Shown: positions 1 to 5,921 of the stretch, one piece after another
Numbering within the stretch: the stretch's first letter is position 1
How the letters are laid out: the number at the start of each line of letters is the position of its first letter
Made by a program: the position numbers and the translations under genes
Source of the DNA: Chitinophaga pinensis
GTDB taxonomy: Bacteria; Bacteroidota; Bacteroidia; NS11-12g; UBA9320
Assembly (NCBI GenBank): GCA_945890595.1
Contig: CAMDCQ010000070.1
Coordinates: 1-10,702, forward strand
DNA length: 10,702 nt
Direction of reading: 5' to 3'
Notes under the pieces: generated by a model
Told to the model about the DNA's origin: nothing
Database searches by the model: none
Seen by the model: only the letters and a program-made list of their open reading frames with translations

Positions 1-936
1 AGCAAATAATGCGGGAGAATTAGTGCCCGAAGCAAAACCACAAAAAACAGCGGACAAATAGAATAATTCTATTTGCCTAAAAATCAGCAATACTGCACCT
101 AAAACCCAAAACGTTGTCCCAATCTTACAGCTAAAAATGCGACCTCTAACATCAGACATCTTGCTAGTAAACAGACGAGTTAAGATGGTAGTAACCGTCA
201 TAACAGAGATAAAAAGCCCTTTATTTAAGATGCCTAGGCCTTTGGAATAATCGGGTATCAGGGTAATGATTGCACCAAACATAGTTACAGTTAGCATCAT
301 CAAAATAGCAGGTTCCTTGGCACGACTGTCCCATAAATCCTCTATCTTAAGTTTAAAGTGTACTGCTTTTAATTTAATGGCGTTAGGTAGGCTCTCTTCC
401 ATTCCAATTACAATGGCTACAGATAAAAAAGCAATCGCTCCCGAAAGCCAAAACATATTGGTTAATCCTAAATATTGAACTACATAACCACTCACTGCAT
501 ATCCGCTCATCATACCTAGGTTATTCATTATTCCTATTAAGCCCATTGCTTCTCCACGCCTATCTTTTGGAATAATGTCAGCTAGATAAGCCACCGTACC
601 TGTGGGCATGAAGCCTGTACTCATTCCATGTAAAAAACGAAGCACTAGAAAGCCAAAAACCGTAGTAAATAAGGGATACAAAATGGACATTACCACGCAT
701 ACTGCTCCTCCAAAAATCATTACGGGCAATCTTCCTATTACATCCGCCAGTTTCCCGCTAATAGGTCTTGACAGTAATGCCGCAATCGTAAATAACCCAA
801 TCGTTGCTCCCTTATAATCCTCGCCCCCAAGCGAGGTGATATAATCTGATAATTCAGGGACAAGTAATGTAAAACTGAAAAAAAAGAGCCACGTACTAAG
901 GCACAATAACCAAAATTGTAAAGGATATTTCTTCAT
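1..936 (-). CDS. MFS transporter, C-terminus cut by the window edge
   Basis: Reading the minus strand from the ATG at 936 gives 312 codons without a stop up to base 1, so the 3' end lies outside; the family is usually near 400 residues, leaving roughly 80-90 missing. The protein is a chain of hydrophobic helices. The first is at about residues 8-28, and a second begins near residue 44. It is followed at 61-70 by GKLADVIGRL, the MFS signature in the cytoplasmic loop between helices 2 and 3. A loop with charged residues near 180-208 separates the two halves. It should be an inner-membrane secondary transporter (drug or sugar efflux-like by general appearance), but no residue visible here fixes the substrate. 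Its start lies only about 20 nt beyond the terminator hairpin of the upstream gene, and I found no clear TAnnTTTG promoter in between. Family assignment is firm; substrate is unknown. Confidence 0.9.
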   Translation of the reverse strand, partial: MKKYPLQFWLLCLSTWLFFFSFTLLVPELSDYITSLGGEDYKGATIGLFTIAALLSRPISGKLADVIGRLPVMIFGGAVCVVMSILYPLFTTVFGFLVLRFLHGMSTGFMPTGTVAYLADIIPKDRRGEAMGLIGIMNNLGMMSGYAVSGYVVQYLGLTNMFWLSGAIAFLSVAIVIGMEESLPNAIKLKAVHFKLKIEDLWDSRAKEPAILMMLTVTMFGAIITLIPDYSKGLGILNKGLFISVMTVTTILTRLFTSKMSDVRGRIFSCKIGTTFWVLGAVLLIFRQIELFYLSAVFCGFASGTNSPALFA

Positions 937-955
937 TATTGTAACGTGTAGGTAT

Positions 956-987
956 AAAAAAAGGAGTTTACGTCTGTAAACTCCTTT
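956..987 (-). terminator. Intrinsic terminator of the 92-residue orphan gene
   Basis: There is a perfect 11-bp stem, AAAGGAGTTTA (960-970) against TAAACTCCTTT (977-987), with a 6-nt loop. On the minus strand it is followed by a run of T (956-960 plus the stem's own Ts), and it begins 27 nt past the stop codon at 1014. On the plus strand the hairpin is followed by CTGTTTTT, so weak termination that way is possible too, but no plus-strand gene enters. A smaller 6-bp hairpin (993-1008, TTTGAT and ATCAAA around a 4-nt loop) lies just before it. Confidence 0.85.
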
Positions 988-1013
988 CTGTTTTTGATGA
1001 AAATCAAATTAGA

Positions 1014-1292
1014 CTACTTTCTACTTTTGATAAATTCGTCTATCTCAGCGACATTCTCGTATGCTTTACCATTCCAATATCCCAAAAACTCAACTTGCTG
1101 TGGAGATCTTGCGATAAGTTGTTTTATTTCTGGAATTGTATCCTTACTAATTAACACGTTCGTGTTCTGATAATTCATTGAATTACTCACTTTAACGCTA
1201 ACATAGTAAGCAGGCCTTTTAACCACTGGTTTTGTGGGTGGCCTTCCCATCTTTTTTTTCTCTTCTGGTTTTTCTTTTTTACTTCTTCCCAT
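1014..1292 (-). CDS. Small lysine-rich protein with an AT-hook-like N-terminus, function unknown
   Basis: This protein has 92 residues and I do not recognise its family. The first 30 residues are highly basic and proline-rich (MGRSKKEKPEEKKKMGRPPT, then KPVVKRP) and contain a GRPP core resembling a single AT-hook, a minor-groove-binding motif. Residues 28-92 look like a small folded alpha/beta domain: a predicted strand around YYVSVKV, an NVLISKDTIPEIKQLI segment that could be a strand and helix, then FLGYWNGKAY and a C-terminal helix ending in KSRK. There is no signal peptide or membrane segment, so it is probably cytoplasmic and possibly nucleic-acid binding; this is inferred from composition only. 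The gene is monocistronic, with its own -7 element 33-40 nt upstream and its own terminator. The start is the first ATG after that promoter; an internal ATG at Met15 would remove part of the basic tail. Confidence 0.75.
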   Translation of the reverse strand: MGRSKKEKPEEKKKMGRPPTKPVVKRPAYYVSVKVSNSMNYQNTNVLISKDTIPEIKQLIARSPQQVEFLGYWNGKAYENVAEIDEFIKSRK

Positions 1293-1324
1293 TTTTTCTT
1301 ACCCTCGCAATTCAAAAATCGTTG

Positions 1325-1332
1325 CAAACATA
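1325..1332 (-). promoter_or_regulatory. -7 promoter element of the 92-residue gene
   Basis: The minus strand reads TATGTTTG, an exact match to the Bacteroidota housekeeping -7 consensus TAnnTTTG. Transcription would start near 1318, giving a leader of about 25 nt before the ATG at 1292. At the -33 position the sequence is only a weak T-rich match, without a clear TTTG. The upstream DNA (1346-1374) carries two copies of TAAAACTTTA 19 bp apart; this is AT-rich and may be incidental. Confidence 0.6.
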
Positions 1333-1387
1333 TCAAAGTTTAGCATAAAACTTTATTAGTTCATTAAAACTTTAAACTATCAGCATA

Positions 1388-1852
1388 TCAATCGTTATGA
1401 TAGCTTTCTCCATTAAGTATAGTAAACGCTCTGTAAAGTTGCTCCAAAAAAACCGTGCGCACCAAATGATGTGGGAAAGTTAGCTTAGATAAACTCCAAA
1501 GCGAATCTGCTTGTTGTCTAATATCATCGGCAAATCCAAATGCACCACCGATGATAAAGGTTATATTCGACTCATTTACTAATTTCAAGTTAAGCTCTTC
1601 AGCAAATTTCCTACTACTGTATTCATTCCCTCTTTCATCCAACAAAAGAACAAAATCAGATGGCCCAATATGTTTCTTAATATTGATGGATTCCATCGCA
1701 AGACATTCTTCCCGTACAACCGATTTTCGAGATGCCGGAATTTCGATATAATTTAACTTACAGTACTTCGTGAGACGCTTGAGATACTCCTTTTCGCTTT
1801 CTTTATAAAAAGCTTCCTTCGTGGGCCCAATGACAATAAGCTTGATTGCCAT
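1388..1852 (-). CDS. rlmH: 23S rRNA (pseudouridine-1915-N3)-methyltransferase RlmH
   Basis: RlmH uses S-adenosylmethionine to methylate N3 of pseudouridine 1915 in helix 69 of 23S rRNA, acting on assembled 70S ribosomes. The 154-residue length is normal for this small SPOUT enzyme (about 155-160). The diagnostic C-terminal half is present: FIIGGAFGF at 99-107 forms the SAM-binding knot loop, LSKLTFPHHLVR at 121-132 follows, and EQLYRAFTILNG at 137-148 leads to the YH pair at 151-152 near the C-terminus. The tail reads ESYHND where many relatives have a proline before YH. The ATG overlaps the stop of the RNase E/G gene by one base (TAATG), so translation is probably coupled to it. It is the last gene of the minus-strand cluster; I saw no obvious intrinsic terminator downstream. 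Confidence 0.96.
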   Translation of the reverse strand: MAIKLIVIGPTKEAFYKESEKEYLKRLTKYCKLNYIEIPASRKSVVREECLAMESINIKKHIGPSDFVLLLDERGNEYSSRKFAEELNLKLVNESNITFIIGGAFGFADDIRQQADSLWSLSKLTFPHHLVRTVFLEQLYRAFTILNGESYHND

Positions 1853-3414
1853 TACGGCAAATCTAGATTGATTATCTCATTACTACCATCCAAAAACACA
1901 TACTCCATCATACCCATTTTAACATCATCTTTCACATTAATCCATTGTTTGTATTCCCAAAACCACTTCATACGATGAGATGGGAAACCTTGAATTGTGT
2001 ATGCAGCGAGATAAGGATTAGTAACTAAGGTTATTTTCTTGTGTTTAGCTGTAGTTATTAAGTAATCTAGTTTTTGAACAATATTATCAAAAATCATAAC
2101 CGACGAGGTAACTTGGCCAGTACCATTACAGGTTGGACAATTTTCTGCGGTGGTAATATCCATTTCCGGACGAACGCGTTGCCTGGTAATTTGAATCAAG
2201 CCAAACTTACTCATTGGTAAAATGGTATGTTTTGCTTTATCATCGGCCATTGCTTCACTAAGCGTGTTCCACAACTGCTTTTTAAAATTAGGGCTACGTA
2301 GGTCTATAAAATCGATTACTACAATTCCGCCCATGTCTCGCAAACGTAACTGTCTAGCAATTTCTTTGGCTGCATCAAGATTGGCTGCAAGTGCATTTTC
2401 CTCTTGATTGGAAGATTTAGACTGCTTACTTCCGCTGTTTACATCTATAGAATGAAGAGCCTCGGTGTGCTCAATAATCAGGTATGCTCCTCCTGGACAG
2501 GAAACACTTTTACCGAACGATGCTTGAATTTGCTTATCAACACCAAAATGAGAAAATATATCTTCTTTACCAGAATACAATTTCAACGCTTTTGGCAGCT
2601 GCTTGTCTATGGTTTCCACGTGAGCTTTCATATCATCGTAAAGCATTTTTTGATTTACGGTAATAGAAGTGAACTCGTAGCTTAATAAATCTCTAAGAAT
2701 AGCAAAGCTTTTTTGATCTTCTCCTAAAATTTTGTCTCGTACTTGAGCTCCTGGCAACTTTTTAAAGATAGTTTCCCATTTCTCTTGAAGTTCTAAAATG
2801 TCCTGATGTAGGTCTTGTCCTCCTTTTTGTTCGGCGGCAGTTCTACAAATCAGTCCAAGTTTGGGAGTTTTTAAACTACTACCTAGATTCTTTAATCTTT
2901 TACGTTCTTCTAAAGTACTTACTTTTTTGGAAACGTTTACCGTATCGTAGAAAGGAACTAAAATAAAGTATTTGCCAGCTACAGAAATTTCTGTAGTAAG
3001 CCGTGGGCCTTTGGTTGAGATAGGCTCTTTTGCTATCTGGACAAGTATTTGTTGGTTTCGCTTTAAAACTTGGCTTATTTTACCAGTTTTGACCGTTTCG
3101 GGTTCTAAAACAAAATTGGATAAATCTCCATTTGTTCGTTTCCCATCTAAAGTTTCGTCGGTTATTTTAACCAACGAGTTTATATATGGACCTAAATCGT
3201 GGTAATGTAAAAAAGCGTCTTTCTCGTGACCAATGTCGACAAATGCCGCATTAAGTCCGGGCATAATCTTTTTTACCTTACCTAAGTAAATTTCACCAAC
3301 TAAAAAGTTTCCACTTTCGTTTTTTTCTTGGTGTAATTCAACAAGTTTCTTATCCTTAAGCAGAGCTATTCTTTCTCCTTCTAGCCCTACGTCTATTATC
3401 ATTTCGTAGGCCAT
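1852..3414 (-). CDS. rng: Ribonuclease E/G family endoribonuclease (RNase G type)
   Basis: This is a single-strand-specific endoribonuclease that cuts AU-rich RNA; family members mature the 16S rRNA 5' end and start mRNA decay. The S1 RNA-binding domain runs from about residue 37 to 130 (LVGEIYLGKVKKIMPGLNAA, then FVDIG) with an insert near 83-110, as often seen in Bacteroidota. The catalytic DNase I-like domain carries the two magnesium-binding aspartates: D324 in HSIDVNSG and D368 in VVIDFIDL. The Zn-link CPTC is at 426-429 followed by NGTG, and RQRVRP (411-416) precedes it. At 520 residues it lacks the long degradosome scaffold of E. coli RNase E, so it is RNase G-like. The ATG lies 18 nt after the COX24-like gene, and the stop overlaps rlmH by one base. 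Confidence 0.96.
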   Translation of the reverse strand: MAYEMIIDVGLEGERIALLKDKKLVELHQEKNESGNFLVGEIYLGKVKKIMPGLNAAFVDIGHEKDAFLHYHDLGPYINSLVKITDETLDGKRTNGDLSNFVLEPETVKTGKISQVLKRNQQILVQIAKEPISTKGPRLTTEISVAGKYFILVPFYDTVNVSKKVSTLEERKRLKNLGSSLKTPKLGLICRTAAEQKGGQDLHQDILELQEKWETIFKKLPGAQVRDKILGEDQKSFAILRDLLSYEFTSITVNQKMLYDDMKAHVETIDKQLPKALKLYSGKEDIFSHFGVDKQIQASFGKSVSCPGGAYLIIEHTEALHSIDVNSGSKQSKSSNQEENALAANLDAAKEIARQLRLRDMGGIVVIDFIDLRSPNFKKQLWNTLSEAMADDKAKHTILPMSKFGLIQITRQRVRPEMDITTAENCPTCNGTGQVTSSVMIFDNIVQKLDYLITTAKHKKITLVTNPYLAAYTIQGFPSHRMKWFWEYKQWINVKDDVKMGMMEYVFLDGSNEIINLDLP

Positions 3415-3432
3415 TTTCTTAAGAATTAAGGG

Positions 3433-3525
3433 TTATTTCTTTTTCTTGTGTCTGTTTTTTCTTAAACGTTTTTTACGTTTATGAGTAGCAATCTTATGTC
3501 TTTTTCTTTTTTTACCGCTTGGCAT
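3433..3525 (-). CDS. 30-residue COX24/AURKAIP1-like basic protein, probably ribosomal
   Basis: The minus strand from the ATG at 3525 encodes 30 residues, beginning MPSGKKRKRHKIATHKRKKR and ending in four lysines, with more than half lysine or arginine. This matches the short AURKAIP1/COX24-domain proteins found widely in Bacteroidota. In mitochondria the same domain is mS38 of the small ribosomal subunit, and mycobacterial bS22 is a similar tiny basic protein bound near the decoding centre. A role in the small subunit is therefore likely, but that is inference from family. The gene sits 19 nt after the TPR gene and 18 nt before the RNase E/G gene, which fits co-transcription with an RNA-processing enzyme. 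Its size means automatic annotation can miss it. Sequence recognition is strong; exact function is not shown. Confidence 0.88.
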   Translation of the reverse strand: MPSGKKRKRHKIATHKRKKRLRKNRHKKKK

Positions 3526-3544
3526 AACTTATTTTGAATATTTT

Positions 3545-4027
3545 TTAATGTTTGTGTTCTAACTCTTCACGAATTTCTTGGAGCTTGTTTTTATACTCCT
3601 GATTTTCGGGCTGCAAAAGTAGTAATTTTTTGAATCTTTTTTCAGCTTTTTCAAATTGTCCTGACTCAAGGGCAAAAAGACCTAAATATTTCAGTGCATT
3701 TAGATGATTTGAATCTCTTTTCACTACGGCTAAAAGTTTCATAACTCCTTCATTCATAGCCAGATTCATATCTCCAGTTTCTTTCCCCTTCTCCATATTT
3801 TTCACCGCTAGGTCAACAACTTCATCCAAGTTTGCATCGCTATCTAATTCCGTATCAGAGACCATCATGGCCCCTTTTGCTGGAGTTTCTTGAGTATTAT
3901 GGGCTTCTGTTTTCGCTGTTTCAAGCGTTTTTGTGTTAGAATTATACCCAACCCATGTCAAGCAAATTACTAACAACACACCTAACACTATGATCGCAGT
4001 GTTAACGGATGTTTTATTTTTATTCAA
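3545..4027 (-). CDS. Membrane-anchored protein with one TPR motif
   Basis: This protein has 160 residues. A short basic N-terminus is followed by one hydrophobic helix at about 10-28 (AIIVLGVLLVICLTWVG) with no cleavage site, so it is probably a signal anchor with the rest in the periplasm. Residues 30-65 are polar and low in order. Residues 66-104 look helical, and 111-142 form a textbook tetratricopeptide repeat (ALKYLGLFALESGQFEKAEK, then RFKKLLLLQP), with another charged helix to the end. TPRs bind other proteins; the partner is not evident. It lies 21 nt downstream of the HU-like gene and 19 nt upstream of the COX24-like gene, apparently in one operon. The cysteine at 22 lies inside the helix without a good lipobox, so I do not call it a lipoprotein. 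Confidence 0.85.
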   Translation of the reverse strand: MNKNKTSVNTAIIVLGVLLVICLTWVGYNSNTKTLETAKTEAHNTQETPAKGAMMVSDTELDSDANLDEVVDLAVKNMEKGKETGDMNLAMNEGVMKLLAVVKRDSNHLNALKYLGLFALESGQFEKAEKRFKKLLLLQPENQEYKNKLQEIREELEHKH

Positions 4028-4048
4028 TTATTTCTTTGCTAATAAAAT

Positions 4049-4327
4049 TTATCCTTTTTTAACTTTTTCTATAAAAGTTTTTGCTGGTTTAAATTTCGGA
4101 ATGTTGTGTGCGGGAATAGTAATTTGTGTATTTTTAGAAATATTTCGTGCAATTTTCTGAGCTCTTTGCTGGATAATAAAACTCCCGAAACCCCTAAAAT
4201 ATACATTTTCACCCTTCAAAAGTGATCCTTTTACTACTTTAAAAAAACTTTCTACTGTTTCCTGAACCAGGGTCTTCTCTACTCCGGTTCGTTCAGCTAT
4301 TTCAGTCACTACTTCTGCTTTGGTCAT
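4049..4327 (-). CDS. hup: HU/IHF-family DNA-binding protein
   Basis: This is a nucleoid-associated protein that binds and bends DNA as a dimer. Its 92 residues match the family length. The N-terminal helices (1-40, MTKAEVVTEIAERTG) form the dimer body, GFGSF at 46-50 is the family's conserved turn, and 52-79 form the DNA-embracing beta arm. The arm reads ARNISKNTQITIPAHNIPKF, where E. coli HU and IHF have RNPxTG; the proline that intercalates between base pairs at the arm tip is replaced by isoleucine. I recall this substitution in other Bacteroidota HU-like proteins, so it is probably a lineage trait. FKPAKTF (79-85) is the usual closing motif. It is divergent from mutY and appears to head the minus-strand cluster, with -7 elements at 4363-4387. 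Confidence 0.95.
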   Translation of the reverse strand: MTKAEVVTEIAERTGVEKTLVQETVESFFKVVKGSLLKGENVYFRGFGSFIIQQRAQKIARNISKNTQITIPAHNIPKFKPAKTFIEKVKKG

Positions 4328-4362
4328 CTCGTGTAATTTGGTTTTAATTTTTAGTTAGTGGA

Positions 4363-4387
4363 CAAAAATAGTTTTTTTTCAAACATA
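4363..4387 (-). promoter_or_regulatory. Probable promoter region of the HU gene cluster (two -7 matches)
   Basis: The minus strand contains two exact TAnnTTTG matches: TATGTTTG at 4380-4387 and TATTTTTG at 4363-4370. Either would give a leader of roughly 30-45 nt before the HU ATG at 4327. The nearest TTTG upstream of the first lies 27 nt away, longer than the usual spacing to -33, so neither is a full-consensus promoter. The region is AT-rich, so chance matches are possible. It falls inside the 5' extension of mutY if mutY starts at the GTG at 4358. Confidence 0.45.
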
Positions 4388-4420
4388 TTTTCATTACTTA
4401 AGACTTTTTTTGAACAAATT

Positions 4421-5470
4421 TTGGAAACATCAACTATACTCTTCTCATGGTATCTTGAAAACAAGCGTGACTTACCTTGGAGAACCACCACAGACCCTTA
4501 TTTTATATGGCTTTCAGAGATTCTTTTGCAGCAAACTCGTGTTGCTCAGGGACTGCCTTATTATCTGAAATTTGTGGAATATTTTCCTACAGTGAATGAC
4601 CTTGCGACGGCTAGAGAAGAAGATGTTCTTAATTTATGGCAAGGTTTAGGCTATTACAGCAGAGCAAGAAACTTGCATTATACCGCTCAAGTAGTTGCAT
4701 TTCAACATAACGGCAAATTCCCGGAAAACTACACAGATATTCGAGCCCTAAAAGGAATTGGAGATTATACCGCTGCCGCAATTGCTAGTTTTGCCTTTGG
4801 GCTACCTCACGCTGTTATAGACGGGAACGTAAATAGAGTTATCTCACGATTATTTGGCATAGAAAAGCCTATCAACAAACCCGCAGGACAAGGAGAAATC
4901 AAAATTGCACTTGAACAAATTTTTGATCGCAGCCGGCCTGCTCTTTGGAATCAAGCAATAATGGAATTTGGTGCCTTACAATGTACACCTAAAAACCCAA
5001 ATTGTGTGGACTGTCCCTTAAACACAAAGTGCTTTGCCTGGAGTTCAAAAAAAGTACATGAATTGCCCCGCAAGGAAGGTAAAACGAAAGTAACAACGAT
5101 ATTCCATTCCTATATCGTAATGATTTCGGGTACCAAAACGTATATTCAGAAACGTGATACAGGAATCTGGAAAAACCTATATCAATTCCCTTTGATAGAA
5201 AAGGAAATGACAGTAGAAGAAGTTGTAACTCATGCGATTGAAACATTTGACATACCAGGAATTGTTAATTTCCATTCGGTTCGAGAAATAGATCATGTGC
5301 TATCTCATCGAAAAATATTTGCTAAATTTTACACAATATCCCTTAATACCGGATACGAAATTTTAAAAAACGATATATTTGAAACAGAATTAGATGATTT
5401 AGGAAAAGTATTCCCCACCAGTGTGCTAACCCTGAAATATTTGAACCAACAAAAACAACATGATAAATAA
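4421..5470 (+). CDS. mutY: A/G-specific adenine DNA glycosylase MutY
   Basis: MutY removes adenine mispaired with 8-oxoguanine or guanine in base excision repair. Numbered from an upstream GTG at 4358, the catalytic glutamate is E54 (SEILLQQTR) and the catalytic aspartate D155 (VIDGNVNRV). The helix-hairpin-helix is LKGIGDYTAA (131-140). The [4Fe-4S] cysteines C209, C216, C219 and C225 have the exact C-x6-C-x2-C-x5-C spacing. A C-terminal MutT-like domain (about 245-360) contains HVLSHR at 313-318, matching the loop that reads 8-oxoG. I prefer the TTG at 4421: it puts the conserved tryptophan (W31 in the GTG numbering) at residue 10, as in typical MutY proteins, gives 349 residues, and leaves room for the divergent HU promoter. 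The GTG at 4358 would add 21 residues; there is no ATG candidate. The stop overlaps ssb by 11 nt. Confidence 0.95.
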   Translation: METSTILFSWYLENKRDLPWRTTTDPYFIWLSEILLQQTRVAQGLPYYLKFVEYFPTVNDLATAREEDVLNLWQGLGYYSRARNLHYTAQVVAFQHNGKFPENYTDIRALKGIGDYTAAAIASFAFGLPHAVIDGNVNRVISRLFGIEKPINKPAGQGEIKIALEQIFDRSRPALWNQAIMEFGALQCTPKNPNCVDCPLNTKCFAWSSKKVHELPRKEGKTKVTTIFHSYIVMISGTKTYIQKRDTGIWKNLYQFPLIEKEMTVEEVVTHAIETFDIPGIVNFHSVREIDHVLSHRKIFAKFYTISLNTGYEILKNDIFETELDDLGKVFPTSVLTLKYLNQQKQHDK

Positions 5471-5909
5471 AGTAATCTTAGTGGGTCACCTGGGCAAGGA
5501 TCCAGAAGTAAAATATCTTGACAAGGATAGAGCTGTGGCTAATTTCTCAATTGCTACAAACGAACGCTATACTGACAAAAATGGCAATAGAGTAGATACA
5601 ACTGAATGGCATAATATCGAAATGTGGGATGGTCTTGCTAAGGTTGCAGAGAAATATTTAAAAAAAGGATCGCTAATCTATGTCGAGGGGAAACTAAAGA
5701 CTGAAGAATGGGAAAAAGATGGAATAAAGCGATACACTACTCGTGTACGCGTGAATACCATGAACATGTTGGATAAAGCCGCTGGCGAATCAAATCAAAA
5801 TAATGTAGCAAGTAGCCCTGCCCCTTCCGCAGTCAAACAAATTGAAGAGCAAAATGAAGCTGCGATACATAGTATTATGGATAACGCTGAAGACGACCTT
5901 CCATTTTAA
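5460..5909 (+). CDS. ssb: Single-stranded DNA-binding protein SSB
   Basis: SSB coats and protects single-stranded DNA during replication, recombination and repair, and recruits partner proteins through its C-terminal tip. The protein has 149 residues. Its OB fold spans 1-106, starting MINKVILVGHLGKDPEVKYL, with the typical TTEWHNIEMWDGLAKVAEKY (47-66) and a KGSLIYVEGKL strand. A flexible Asn/Ser/Pro/Gln linker covers about 107-138. The acidic tip ends DNAEDDLPF, the canonical protein-interaction peptide. The ATG lies inside the end of mutY (11-nt overlap in another frame), and the TTG of gldE follows 12 nt after its stop, so all are probably co-transcribed. This is a full-length housekeeping SSB. 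Confidence 0.97.
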   Translation: MINKVILVGHLGKDPEVKYLDKDRAVANFSIATNERYTDKNGNRVDTTEWHNIEMWDGLAKVAEKYLKKGSLIYVEGKLKTEEWEKDGIKRYTTRVRVNTMNMLDKAAGESNQNNVASSPAPSAVKQIEEQNEAAIHSIMDNAEDDLPF

Positions 5910-5921
5910 TATTAAACTACC

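Noticed and set aside
266..817. Plus-strand open frames at 266-478 and 602-817
   Set aside because: They are antisense to a continuous MFS reading frame with a clear family motif; their translations show no recognisable domain.
1346..1374. Two TAAAACTTTA direct repeats 19 bp apart upstream of the orphan gene, as operator sites
   Set aside because: The region is strongly AT-rich and such repeats are likely by chance; no matching regulator is nearby.
2222..3205. Plus-strand open frames across 2222-2407, 2404-2685 and 2972-3205
   Set aside because: They are antisense to the well-supported RNase E/G gene and show no family features.
3933..4160. Plus-strand open frame with a hydrophobic product
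   Set aside because: It overlaps the TPR gene's membrane segment and the HU gene in antisense; the hydrophobicity comes from the complement of AT-rich codons.
4989..5246. Minus-strand open frame inside mutY
   Set aside because: It lies opposite the iron-sulfur cluster region of MutY; there is no domain or start signal.
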